DNA from: Hydractinia symbiolongicarpus
Taxonomy: Eukaryota > Cnidaria > Hydrozoa > Anthoathecata > Hydractiniidae
Direction: 5' to 3'
Assembly (NCBI RefSeq): GCF_029227915.1
Contig: NC_079883.1
Location: 32,366,001-32,430,000, forward strand
Length of the DNA: 64,000 nt
Shown: piece after piece, positions 24,262-37,245 of the stretch
Numbering within the stretch: the stretch's first letter is position 1
Layout of the letters: each line of letters starts with the position of its first letter
Program-made: the position numbers and the translations under genes
Notes under the pieces: model-generated
Database searches by the model: none
The model's input: only the letters and a program-made list of their open reading frames with translations
What the model was told of the DNA's origin: nothing

Positions 24262-27102
24262 ACGATTTTTTAAATTACTTTGTCACCACTAAAACGCATG
24301 AGACTTGTAGTTTTCAAAAGTGTTTTCATTTTTGATGAGACGCTGAATAAAAGAAGTTTAATCGTTGGCAAACGAAAACCCGCGATTTCCCGTAAATCCC
24401 GGGCTTGGCCCGTATAGTTGTATGTATCTAAAGAAAGTACCCAGGGAGTAAACTGATTTCCCGAACGATTTTTTAAACTATTTTTTCACCACTAAAACGC
24501 ATGAGACTTGTAGTTTTCAAAAATGTTTTCATTTTTGATGAAACGCTTAATGAAAGGGGTTTAATCGCCGGCAAACGAAAACCAGCGATTTCACGTAAAT
24601 CCCGGGCTTGGCCCGTATAGTCGAATGTATACAAAGAAAGTACCCTATGAGTAAACTCATTTCCAGAACGATTTTTTTAATTAGTTTTTCACCACTAAAA
24701 CGCATAAGACTTGTAGTTTTTAAAAATGTTTTCATTTTTGATGAGACGCTGAATAAAAGAAGTTTAATCGCCGTCAAACGAAAACCCGCGATTTCCCGTA
24801 AATCCCGGGCTTGGCCCGTATAGTCAAAAGTATACAAAGAACGTACCCAGGGAGTAAACTCATTTCCCAAACGATTTTTTAAATTATTTTGTCACCACTA
24901 AAACGCATGAGACTTGTAGTTTTCAAAAGTGTTTTCATTTTTGATGAGACGCTGAATAAAAGAAGTTTAATCGTTGGCAAACGAAAACCCGCGATTTCCC
25001 GTAAATCCCGGGCTTGGCCCGTATAGTTGTATGTGTATAAAGAAAGTACCTAGGGAGTAAACTCATTTCCCAAACGATTTTTTAAATTATTTTGTCACCA
25101 CTAAAACGCATGAGACTTGTAGTTTTCAAAAGTGTTTTCATTTTTGATGAGACGCTGAATAAAAGAAGTTGAATCGTTGGCAAACGAAAACCCGCGATTT
25201 CCCGTAAATCCCGGGCTTGGCCCGTATAGTTGTATGTATCTAAAGGAAGTACCCAGGGAGTAAACTGGTTTCCCGAACGATTTTTCACATTATTTCTGCA
25301 CCACTAGAACAATTGAGACTTGTAGTTTTCAAAAATGTTTTCATTTTTAATGAGAAGATTAATGAAAGAGGTTTAATCGTTGGCAAACGAAAACCCGCGA
25401 TTTCACGTAAATCCCGGGCTTGGCCCGTATAGTCGAATGTATACAAAGAAAGTACCCAGGGAGTAAACTCATTCCCCAAACGATTTTTTAAATTATTATT
25501 TCACCACTAAAGCCCATGAGACTTTTAGTTTTTAAAAATGTTTTCATTTTTGATGAGACGCTGAATAAAAGAAGTTTAATCGCCGGCAAACGAAAACCCG
25601 CGATTTCAGGTAAATCCCGGACTCGGCCCGTATAGTCAAATATATACAAAGAAAGTACCCAGAGAGTAAACTCAATTTCCGAACAATTTTTTAAACTATT
25701 TTTTCACCACTAAAACGCATGAGACTTGTAGTTTTCAAAAATGTTTTCATTTTTGATGAAACGCTTAATGAAAGGGGTTTAATCGCCGTCAAACGAAAAC
25801 CCGCGATTTCCCGTAAATCCCGGGCTTGGCCCGTATAGTCGAATGTATACAAAGAAAGTACCCTATGAGTAAACTCATTTCCAGAACGATTTTTTAAATT
25901 AGTTTTTCACCACTAAAACGCATGAGACTTGTAGTTTTCAAAAGTGTTTTCATTTTTGATGAGACGCTGAATAAAAGAAGTTTAATCGTTGGCAAACGAA
26001 AACCCGCGATTTCCCGTAAATCCCGGGCTTGGCCGTATAGTTGTATGTATCTAAAGAAAGTACCCAGGGAGTAAACTGGTTTCCCGAACGATTTTTCAAA
26101 TTATTTCTGCACCACTAGAACAAATGAGACTTGTAGTTTTCAAAAATGTTTTTATTTTTAATGAGAAGATTAATGAAAGAGGTTTAATCGCCGGCAAACG
26201 AAAACCCGCGATTTCACGTAAATCCAGGGCTTGGCCCGTATAGTCAAATGTATACAAAGAAAGTACCCAGGGAGTAAACTCATTCCCCAAACGATTTTTT
26301 AAATTATTATTTCACCACTAAAGCCCATGAGACTTGTAGTTTTTAAAAATGTTTTCATTTTTGATGAGACGCTGAATAAAAGAAGTTTAATCGCCGGCAA
26401 ACGAAAACCCGCGATTTCAGGTAAATCCCGGACTCGGCCCGTATAGTCAAATATATACAAAGAAAGTACCCAGAGAGTAAATTCAATTCCCGAACAATTT
26501 TTTAAACTATTTTTTCACCACTAAAACGCATGAGACTTGTAGTTTTCAAAAATGTTTTTATTTTTGATGAAACGCTTAATAAAAGGGGTTTAATCGCCGG
26601 CAAACGAAAACCCGCGACTTCACGTAAATCCCGGGCTTGGCCCGTATAGTCAAAAGTATACAAAGAAAGTACCCAGGGAGTAAACTCATTTCCCAAACGA
26701 TTTTTTAAATTACTTTGACACCACTAAAACGCATGAGACTTGTAGTTTTCAAAAGTGTTTTCATTTTTGATGAGACGCTGAATAAAAGAAGTTTAATCGT
26801 TGGCAAACGAAAACCCGCGATTTCCCGTAAATCCCGGGCTTTGCCCGTATAGTCAAAAGTATACAAAGAAAGTACCCAGGGTGTAAACTCATTTCCCGAA
26901 CAATTTTTTAAACTATTTTTTCACCACTAAAACGCATGAGACTTGTAGTTTTCAAAAATGTTTTCATTTTTGATGAAACGCTTAATGAAAGGGGTTTAAT
27001 CACCGGCAAACGAAAACCCGCGATTTCACGTAAATCCCGGGCTTGGCCCGTATAGTCGAATGTATACAAAGAAAGTACCCTATGAGTAAACTCATTTCCA
27101 GA
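24262..27102 (+). repeat. 14-monomer HOR, copy 2 (2,841 bp)
   Basis: Essentially identical to copy 1. By eye I see one substitution, A at 21908 against C at 24749. This points to a very recent tandem duplication, or to an assembly duplication. Confidence 0.92.
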
Positions 27103-27530
27103 ACGATTTTTTAAATTACTTTGTCACCACTAAAACGCATGAGACTTGTAGTTTTCAAAAGTGTTTTCATTTTTGATGAGACGCTGAATAAAAGAAGTTT
27201 AATCGTTGGCAAACGAAAACCCGCGATTTCCCGTAAATCCCGGGCTTGGCCCGTATAGTTGTATGTATCTAAAGAAAGTACCCAGGGAGTAAACTGATTT
27301 CCCGAACGATTTTTTAAACTATTTTTTCACCACTAAAACGCATGAGACTTGTAGTTTTCAAAAATGTTTTCATTTTTGATGAAACGCTTAATGAAAGGGG
27401 TTTAATCGCCGGCAAACGAAAACCCGCGATTTCACGTAAATCCCGGGCTTGGCCCGTATAGTCGAATGTATACAAAGAAAGTACCCTATGAGTAAACTCA
27501 TTTCCAGAACGATTTTTTTAATTAGTTTTT
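27103..27530 (+). repeat. 14-monomer HOR, truncated third copy
   Basis: Continues at +2,841 from 24262 until about 27425. There AAAACCCGCG replaces the AAAACCAGCG that marks the 14-monomer unit, and trimer organisation follows. Confidence 0.7.
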
Positions 27531-30500
27531 CACCACTAAAACGCATAAGACTTGTAGTTTTTAAAAATGTTTTCATTTTTGATGAGACGCTGAATAAAAG
27601 AAGTTTAATCGCCGTCAAACGAAAACCCGCGATTTCCCGTAAATCCCGGGCTTGGCCCGTATAGTCAAAAGTATACAAAGAAAGTACCCAGGGAGTAAAC
27701 TCATTTCCCAAACAATTTTTTAAATTATTTTGTCACCACTAAAACGCATGAGACTTGTAGTTTTCAAAAGTGTTTTCATTTTTGATGAGACGCTGAATAA
27801 AAGAAGTTTAATCGTTGGCAAACGAAAACCCGCGATTTCCCGTAAATCCCGGGCTTGGCCCGTATAGTTGTTTGTATCTAAAGAAAGTACCTAGAGAGTA
27901 AACTCATTTCCCAAACGATTTTTTAAATTATTTTGTCACCACTAAAACGCATGAGACTTGTAGTTTTCAAAAATGTATTCATTTTTGATGAAACGCTTAA
28001 TGAAAGGGGTTTAATCGCCGGCAAACGAAAACCCGCGATTTCACGTAAATCCCGGGCTTGGCCCGTATAGTCGAATGTATACAAAGAAAGTACCCTATGA
28101 GTAAACTCATTTCCAGAACGATTTTTTTAATTAGTTTTTCACCACTAAAACGCATAAGACTTGTAGTTGTTAAAAATGTTTTTATTTTTGATGAGACGCT
28201 GAATAAAAGAAGTTTAATCGCCGTCAAACGAAAACCCGCGATTTCCCGTAAATCCCGGGCTTGGCCCGTATAGTCAAAAGTATACAAAGAAAGTACCCAG
28301 GGAGTAAACTCATTTCCCAAACGATTTTTTAAATTACTTTGTCACCACTAAAACGCATGAGACTTGTAGTTTTCAAAAGTGTTTTCATTTTTGATGAGAC
28401 GCTGAATAAAAGAAGTTTAATCGTTGGCAAACGAAAACCCGCGATTTCCCGTAAATCCCGGGCTTGGCCCGTATAGTTGTATGTATCTAAAGAAAGTACC
28501 CAGGGAGTAAACTGATTTCCCGAACGATTTTTTAAACTATTTTTTCACCACTAAAACGCATGAGACTTGTAGTTTTCAAAAATGTTTTCATTTTTGATGA
28601 AACGCTTAATGAAAGGGGTTTAATCGCCGGCAAACGAAAACCCGCGATTTCACGTAAATCCCGGGCTTGGCCCGTATAGTCGAATGTATACAAAGAAAGT
28701 ACCCTATGAGTAAACTCATTTCCAGAACGATTTTTTTAATTAGTTTTTCACCACTAAAACGCATAAGACTTGTAGTTTTTAAAAATGTTTTCATTTTTGA
28801 TGAGACGCTGAATAAAAGAAGTTTAATCGCCGTCAAACGAAAACCCGCGATTTCCCGTAAATCCCGGGCTTGGCCCGTATAGTCAAAAGTATACAAAGAA
28901 AGTACCCAGGAAGTAAACTCATTTCCCAAACAATTTTTTAAATTATTTTGTCACCACTAAAACGCATGAGACTTGTAGTTTTCAAAAGTGTTTTCATTTT
29001 TGATGAGACGCTGAATAAAAGAAGTTTAATCGTTGGCAAACGAAAACCCGCGATTTCCCGTAAATCCCGTGCTTGGCCCGTATAGTTGTATGTATCTAAA
29101 GAAAGTACCCAGGGAGTAAACTGATTTCCCGAACGATTTTTTAAACTATTTTTTCACCACTAAAACGCATGAGACTTGTAGTTTTCAAAAATGTTTTCAT
29201 TTTTGATGAAACGCTTAATGAAAGGGGTTTAATCGCCGGCAAACGAAAACCCGCGATTTCACGTAAATCCCGGGCTTGGCCCGTATAGTCGAATGTATAC
29301 AAAGAAAGTACCCTATGAGTAAACTCATTTCCAGAACGATTTTTTTAATTAGTTTTTCACCACTAAAACGCATAAGACTTGTAGTTTTCAAAAGTGTTTT
29401 CATTTTTGATGAGACGCTGAATAAAAGAAGTTTAATCGTTGGCAAACGAAAAACCGCGATTTCCCGTAAATCCCGGGCTTGGCCCGTATAGTTGTATGTA
29501 TCTAAAGAAAGTACCTAGGGAGTAAACTCATTTCCCAAACGATTTTTTAAATTATTTTGTCACCACTAAAACGCATGAGACTTGTAGTTTTCAAAAATGT
29601 TTTCATTTTTGATGAAACGCTTAATGAAAGGGGTTTAATCGCCGGCAAACGAAAACCCGCGATTTCACGTAAATCCCGGGCTTGGCCCGTATAGTCGAAT
29701 GTATACAAAGAAAGTACCCTATGAGTAAACTCATTTCCAGAACGATTTTTTTAATTAGTTTTTCACCACTAAAACGCATAAGACTTGTAGTTTTTAAAAA
29801 TGTTTTTATTTTTGATGAGACGCTGAATAAAAGAAGTTTAATCGCCGTCAAACGAAAACCCGCGATTTCCCGTAAATCCCGGGCTTGGCCCGTATAGTCA
29901 AAAGTATACAAAGAAAGTACCCAGGGAGTAAACTCATTTCCCAAACGATTTTTTAAATTACTTTGTCACCACTAAAACGCATGAGACTTGTAGTTTTCAA
30001 AAGTGTTTTCATTTTTGATGAGACGCTGAATAAAAGAAGTTTAATCGTTGGCAAACGAAAACCCGCGATTTCCCGTAAATCCCGGGCTTGGCCCGTATAG
30101 TTGTATGTATCTAAAGAAAGTACCCAGGGAGTAAACTGATTTCCCGAACGATTTTTTAAACTATTTTTTCACCACTAAAACGCATGAGACTTGTAGTTTT
30201 CAAAAATGTTTTCATTTTTGATGAAACGCTTAATGAAAGGGGTTTAATCGCCGGCAAACGAAAACCCGCGATTTCACGTAAATCCCGGGCTTGGCCCGTA
30301 TAGTCGAATGTATACAAAGAAAGTAACCTATGAGTAAACTCATTTCCAGAACGATTTTTTTAATTAGTTTTTCACCACTAAAACGCATAAGACTTGTAGT
30401 TTTTAAAAATGTTTTCATTTTTGATGAGACGCTGAATAAAAGAAGTTTAATCGCCGTCAAACGAAAACCCGCGATTTCCCGTAAATCCCGGGCTTGGCCC

Positions 30501-31184
30501 GTATAGTCAAAAGTATACAAAGAAAGTACCCAGGGAGTAAACTCATTTCCCAAACAATTTTTTAAATTATTTTGTCACCACTAAAACGCATGAGACTTGT
30601 AGTTTTCAAAAGTGTTTTCATTTTTGATGAGACGCTGAATAAAAGAAGTTTAATCGTTGGCAAACGAAAACCCGCGATTTCCCGTAAATCCCGGGCTTGG
30701 CCCGTATAGTTGTATGTATCTAAAGAAAGTACCTAGGGAGTAAACTCATTTCCCAAACGATTTTTTAAATTATTTTGTCACCACTAAAACGCATGAGACT
30801 TGTAGTTTTCAAAAATGTTTTCATTTTTGATGAAACGCTTAATGAAAGGGGTTTAATCGCCGGCAAACGAAAACCCGCGATTTCACGTAAATCCCGGGCT
30901 TGGCCCGTATAGTCGAATGTATACAAAGAAAGTACCCTATGAGTAAACTCATTTCCAGAACGATTTTTTTAATTAGTTTTTCACCACTAAAACGCATAAG
31001 ACTTGTAGTTTTTAAAAATGTTTTTATTTTTGATGAGACGCTGAATAAAAGAAGTTTAATCGCCGTCAAACGAAAACCCGCGATTTCCCGTAAATCCCGG
31101 GCTTGGCCCGTATAGTCAAAAGTATACGAAGAAAGTACCTAGGGAGTAAACTCATTTCCCAAACGATTTTTTAAATTATTTTGT
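27531..31184 (+). repeat. Trimer HOR array (609-bp unit)
   Basis: The GCATAAGAC-class monomer recurs at 27531, 28140, 28749, 29358, 29764, 30373 and 30982. Spacing is 609 bp (three monomers) except for one 406-bp step. The order is GCATAAGAC/GCCGTC, then TTTGTCACC/GTTGGC, then a GATGAAACGCTTAATG monomer. The third position alternates between two fronts (TTTTTTCACC and TTTTGTCACC), which gives a weaker 8-monomer, 1,624-bp register. Confidence 0.85.
29358..29560 (+). repeat. Hybrid monomer in the trimer array
   Basis: It starts as the GCATAAGAC class and switches between about 29378 and 29390 to the CAAAAGTG/GTTGGC class. One monomer is lost, which explains the 406-bp step. It also carries AAAAACCGCG. 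Confidence 0.75.
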
Positions 31185-31793
31185 CACCACTAAAACGCAT
31201 GAGACTTGTAGTTTTCAAAAGTGTTTTCATTTTTGATGAGACGCTGAATAAAAGAAGTTTAATCGTTGGCAAACGAAAACCCGCGATTTCCCGTAAATCC
31301 CGGGCTTGGCCCGTATAGTTGTATGTATCTAAAGGAAGTACCCAGGGAGTAAACTGGTTTCCCGAACGATTTTTCAAATTATTTCTGCACCACTAGAACA
31401 ATTGAGACTTGTAGTTTTCAAAAATGTTTTCATTTTTAATGAGAAGATTAATGAAAGAGGTTTAATCGCCGGCAAACGAAAACCCGCGATTTCACGTAAA
31501 TCCCGGGCTTGGCCCGTATAGTCGAATGTATACAAAGAAAGTACCCAGGGAGTAAACTCATTCCCCAAACGATTTTTTAAATTATTATTTCACCACTAAA
31601 GCCCATGAGACTTTTAGTTTTTAAAAATGTTTTCATTTTTGATGAGACGCTGAATAAAAGAAGTTTAATCGCCGGCAAACGAAAACCCGCGATTTCAGGT
31701 AAATCCCGGACTCGGCCTGTATAGTCAAATATATACAAAGAAAGTACCTAGGGAGTAAACTCATTTCCCAAACGATTTTTTAAATTATTTTGT
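31185..31793 (+). repeat. Second trimer type, copy 1 (609 bp)
   Basis: Three monomers: TTTTGTCACC/GTTGGC, CTGCACCACTAGAACAATTGAG, and AAAGCCCATGAGACTTTTAG. These three are also adjacent in the 14-monomer HOR (near 22255 and 25096), so the trimer is a piece of that unit. Confidence 0.82.
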
Positions 31794-32402
31794 CACCACT
31801 AAAACGCATGAGACTTGTAGTTTTCAAAAGTGTTTTCATTTTTGATGAGACGCTGAATAAAAGAAGTTTAATCGTTGGCAAACGAAAACCCGCGATTTCC
31901 CGTAAATCCCGGGCTTGGCCCGTATAGTTGTATGTATCTAAAGGAAGTACCCAGGGAGTAAACTGGTTTCCCGAACGATTTTTCAAATTATTTCTGCACC
32001 ACTAGAACAATTGAGACTTGTAGTTTTCAAAAATGTTTTCATTTTTAATGAGAAGATTAATGAAAGAGGTTTAATCGCCGGCAAACGAAAACCCGCGATT
32101 TCACGTAAATCCCGGGCTTGGCCCGTATAGTCGAATGTATACAAAGAAAGTACCCAGGGAGTAAACTCATTCCCCAAACGATTTTTTAAATTATTATTTC
32201 ACCACTAAAGCCCATGAGACTTTTAGTTTTTAAAAATGTTTTCATTTTTGATGAGACGCTGAATAAAAGAAGTTTAATCGCCGGCAAACGAAAACCCGCG
32301 ATTTCAGGTAAATCCCGGACTCGGCCCGTATAGTCAAATATATACAAAGAAAGTACCCAGAGAGTAAACTCAATTCCCGAACAATTTTTTAAACTATTTT
32401 TT
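31794..32402 (+). repeat. Second trimer type, copy 2 (609 bp)
   Basis: Matches 31185-31793 almost base for base. The copies differ at CGGCCTG against CGGCCCG near the end of the unit. Confidence 0.82.
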
Positions 32403-33265
32403 CACCACTAAAACGCATGAGACTTGTAGTTTTTAAAAATGTTTTCATTTTTGATGAAACGCTTAATGAAAGGGGTTTAATCGCCGGCAAACGAAAACCC
32501 GCGACTTCACGTAAATCCCAGGCTTGGCCCGTATAGTCGAATGTATACAAAGAAAGTACCCTATGAGTAAACTCATTTCCAGAACGATTTTTTAAATTAG
32601 TTTTTCACCACTAAAACGCATGAGACTTGTAGTTTTCAAAAGTGTTTTCATTTTTGATGAGACGCTGAATAAAAGAAGTTTAATCGTTGGCAAACGAAAA
32701 CCCGCGATTTCCCGTAAATCCCGGGCTTGGCCCGTATAGTTGTGTGTATCTAAAGAAAGTACCCAGGGAGTAAACTGGTTTCCCGAACGATTTTTCAAAT
32801 TATTTCTGCACCACTAGAACAAATGAGACTTGTAGTTTTCAAAAATGTTTTCATTTTTAATGAGAAGATTAATGAAAGAGGTTTAATCGCCGGCAAACGA
32901 AAACCCGCGATTTCACGTAAATCCCGGGCTTGGCCCGTATAGTCAAATGTATACAAAGAAAGTACCCAGGGAGTAAACTCATTCCCCAAACGATTTTTTA
33001 AATTATTATTTCACCACTAAAGCCCATGAGACTTGTAGTTTTTAAAAATGTTTTCATTTTTGATGAGACGCTGAATAAAAGAAGTTTAATCGCCGACAAA
33101 CGAAAACCCGCGACTTCACGTAAATCCCGGGCTTGGCCCGTATAGTCGAATGTATACAAAGAAAGTACCCTATGAGTAAACTCATTTCCAGAACGATTTT
33201 TTAAATTAGTTTTTCACCACTAAAACGCATAAGACTTGTAGTTTTCAAAAATGTTTTCATTTTTG
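32403..33265 (+). repeat. Mixed monomers
   Basis: Monomers near 32403, 32606, 32809, 33012 and 33215 are of the GATGAAACG, GTTGGC, CTGCACCAC, AAAGCCC and GCATAAGAC classes. They do not form a local unit and lead into the 8-monomer HOR. Confidence 0.75.
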
Positions 33266-34889
33266 ATGAGACGCTGAATAAAAGAAGTTTAATCGCCGAC
33301 AAACGAAAACCCGCGATTTTCCGTAAATCCCGGGCTTGGCCCGTATAGTCAAAAGTATGCAAAGAAAGTACCCAGGGAGTAAACTCATTTCCCAAACGAT
33401 TTTTTAAATTATTTTGTCACCACTAAAACGCATGAGACTTGTAGTTTTCAAATGTGTTTTCATTTTTGATGAGACGCTGAATAAAAGAAGTTTAATCGCC
33501 GGCAAACGAAAACCCGCGACTTCACGTAAATCCCGGGCTTGGCCCGTATAGTCGAATGTATACAAAGAAAGTACCTTATGAGTAAACTAATTTCCAGAAC
33601 GATTTTTTAAATTAGTTTTTCACCACTAAAACGCATGAGACTTGTAGTTTTCAAAAGTGTTTTCATTTTTGATGAGACGCTGAATAAAAGAAGTTAAATC
33701 GTTGGCAAACGAAAACCCGCGATTTCCAGTAAATCCCGGGCTTGGCCCGTATAGTTGTATGTATACAAAGAAAGTACCCTGTGAGTAAACTCATTTCCAG
33801 AACGATTTTTTAAATTAGTTTTTCACCACTAAAACGCATAAGACTTGTAGTTTTCAAAAACGTTTTCATTTTTGATGAGACGCTGAATAAAAGAAGTTTA
33901 ATCGCCGACAAACGAAAACCCGCGATTTTCCGTAAATCCCGGGCTTGGCCCGTATAGTCAAAAGTATGCAAAGAAAGTACCCAGGGAGTAAACTCATTTC
34001 CCAAACGATTTTTTAAATTATTTTGTCACCACTAAAACGCATGAGACTTGTAGTTTTCAAATGTATTTTCATTTTTGATGAGACGCTGAATAAAAGAAGT
34101 TTAATCGCCGGCAAACGAAAACCCGCGACTTCACGTAAATCCCGGGCTTGGCCCGTATAGTCGAATGTATACAAAGAAAGTACCCTATGAGTAAACTCAT
34201 TTCCAGAACGATTTTTGAAATTAGTTTTTCACCACTAAAACGCATGAGACTTGTAGTTTTCAAAAGTGTTTTCATTTTTGATGAGACGCTGAATAAAAGG
34301 AGTTTAATCGTTGGCAAACGAAAACCCGCGATTTCCCGTAAATCCCGGGCTTGGCCCGTATAGTTGTATGTATCTAAAGAAAGTACCCAGGGAGTAAACT
34401 GGTTTCCTGAACGATTTTTCAAATTATTTCTGCACCACTAGAACAAATGAGACTTGTAGTTTTCAAAAATGTTTTCATTTTTAATGAGAAGATTAATGAA
34501 AGAGGTTTAATCGCCGGCAAACGAAAACCCACGATTTCACGTAAATCCCGGGCTTGGCCCGTATAGTCGAATGTATACAAAGAAAGTACCCAGGGAGTAA
34601 ACTCATTCACCAAACGATTTTTTAAATTATTATTTCACCACTAAAGCCCATGAGACTTGTAGTTTTTAAAAATGTTTTCATTTTTGATGAGATGCTGAAT
34701 AAAAGAAGTTTAATCGCCGGCAAACGAAAACCCGCGATTTCCCGTAAATCCCGGACTCGGCCCGTATAGTCAAAAGTATACAAAGAAAGTACCCAGGGAG
34801 TAAACTCATTTCCCGAACGATTTTTTAAAATATTTTTTCACCACTAAAACGCATGAGACTTGTAGTTTTCAGAAATGTTTTCATTTTTG
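33266..34889 (+). repeat. 8-monomer HOR, copy 1 (1,624 bp)
   Basis: Markers recur at +1,624: GCCGACAAACG with TTTTCCG, AAGTATGCAAAG, CAAATGTG, CTTCACG, CGATTTTTGAAATTAG (near 34210 and 35834) and AAAAGGAG. Confidence 0.85.
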
Positions 34890-36513
34890 ATGAGACGCTG
34901 AATAAAAGAAGTTTAATCGCCGACAAACAAAAACCCGCGATTTTCCGTAAATCCCGGGCTTGGCCCGTATAGTCAAAAGTATGCAAAGAAAGTACCCAGG
35001 GAGTAAACTCATTTCCCAAACGATTTTTTAAATTATTTTGTCACCACTAAAACGCATGAGACTTGTAGTTTTCAAATGTGTTTTCATTTTTGATGAGACG
35101 CTGAATAAAAGAAGTTTAATCGCCGGCAAACGAAAACCCGCGACTTCACGTAAATCCCGGGCTTGGCCCGTATAGTCGAATGTATACAAAGAAAGTACCT
35201 TATGAGTAAACTCATTTCCAGAACGATTTTTTAAATTAGTTTTTCACCACTAAAACGCATGAGACTTGTAGTTTTCAAAAGTGTTTTCATTTTTGATGAG
35301 ACGCTGAATAAAAGAAGTTTAATCGTTGGCAAACGAAAACCCGCGATTTCCCGTAAATCCCGGGCTTGGCCCGTATAGTTCTATGTATACAAAGAAAGTA
35401 CCCTGTGAGTAAACTCATTTCCAGAACGATTTTTTAAATTAGTTTTTCACCACTAAAACGCATAAGACTTGTAGTTTTCAAAAATGTTTTCATTTTTGAT
35501 GAGACGCTGAATAAAAGAAGTTTAATCGCCGACAAACGAAAACCCGCGATTTTCCGTAAATCCCGGGCTTGGCCCGTATAGTCAAAAGTATGCAAAGAAA
35601 GTACCCAGGGAGTAAACTCATTTCCCAAGCGATTTTTTAAATTATTTTGTCACCACTAAAACGCATGAGACTTGTAGTTTTCAAATGTATTTTCATTTTT
35701 GATGAGACGCTGAATAAAAGAAATTTAATCGCCGGCAAACGAAAACCCGCGACTTCACGTAAATCCCGGGCTTGGCCCGTATAGTCGAATGTATACAAAG
35801 AAAGTACCCTATGAGTAAACTCATTTCCAGAACGATTTTTGAAATTAGTTTTTCACCACTAAAACGCATGAGACTTGTAGTTTTCAAAAGTGTTTTCATT
35901 TTTGATGAGACGCTGAATAAAAGGAGTTTAATCGTTGGCAAACGAAAACCCGCGATTTCCCGTAAATCCCGGGCTTGGCCCGTATAGTTGTATGTATCTA
36001 AAGAAAGTACCCAGGGAGTAAACTGGTTTCCTGAACGATTTTTCAAATTATTTCTGCACCACTAGAACAAATGAGACTTGTAGTTTTCAAAAATGTTTTC
36101 ATTTTTAATGAGAAGATTAATGAAAGAGGTTTAATCGCCGGCAAACGAAAACCCGCGATTTCACGTAAATCCCGGGCTTGGCCCGTATAGTCGAATGTAT
36201 ACAAAGAAAGTACCCAGAGAGTAAACTCATTCACCAAACGATTTTTTAAATTATTATTTCACCACTAAAGCCCATGAGACTTGTAGTTTTTAAAAATGTT
36301 TTCATTTTTGATGAGATGCTGAATAAAAGAAGTTTAATCGCCGGCAAACGAAAACCCGCGATTTCCCGTAAATCCCGGACTCGGCCCGTATAGTCAAAAG
36401 TATACAAAGGAAGTAACCAGGGAGTAAACTCATTTCCCGAACGATTTTTTAAAATATTTTTTCACCACTAAAACGCATGAGACTTGTAGTTTTCAGAAAT
36501 GTTTTCATTTTTG
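34890..36513 (+). repeat. 8-monomer HOR, copy 2 (1,624 bp)
   Basis: The same order as copy 1, with scattered substitutions such as CAAACAAAAAC near 34925 and CAGAGAG near 36215. After about 36513 the sequence changes to GACGCTTAATGAAAGTGG and the register ends. Confidence 0.85.
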
Positions 36514-37245
36514 ATGAGACGCTTAATGAAAGTGGTTTAATCGCCGGCAAACGAAAACCCGCGATTTCCCGTAAATCCCGGGCTTGGCCTGTATAGTCGA
36601 ATGTATACAAAGAAAGTACCCTGTGAGTAAACTTATTTCCAGAACGATTTTTTAAATTAGTTTTTCACCACTAAAACGCATAAGACTTGTAGTTTTCAAA
36701 AATGTTTTCATTTTTGATGAGACGCTGAATAAAAGAAGTTTAATCGCCGACAAACGAAAACCCGCAATTTTCCGTAAATCCCGGGCTTGGCCCGTATAGT
36801 CAAAAGTATGCAAAGAAAGTACCCAGGGAGTAAACTCATTTCCCAAACGATTTTTTAAATTATTTTGTCACCACTAAAACGCATGAGACTTGTAGTTTTC
36901 AAAAGTGTTTTCATTTTTGATGAGACGCTGAATAAAAGAAGTTTAATCGTTGGCAAACGAAAACCCGCGATTACCCGTAAATCCCGGGCTTGGCCCGTAT
37001 AGTTGTATGTATCTAAAGAAAGTGCCCAGGGAGTAAACTCATTTCCCAAACGATTTTTTAAATTATTTTGTCACCACTAAAACGCATGAGACTTGTAGTT
37101 TTCAAAAGTGTTTTCATTTTTGATGAGACGCTGAATAAAAGAAGTTTAATCGTTGGCAAACGAAAACCCGCGATTTCCCGTAAATCCCGGGCTTGGCCCG
37201 TATAGTTGTATGTATCTAAAGAAAGTACCCAGGGAGTAAACTGAT
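36514..37245 (+). repeat. Mixed monomers linked to 42.2-42.7 kb
   Basis: 36666-37050 matches 42350-42734 at +5,684, including GCGATTACCCG and TATGCAAAG. This is a dispersed piece of the 7-monomer unit found at 41.5-44.4 kb. Confidence 0.75.
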
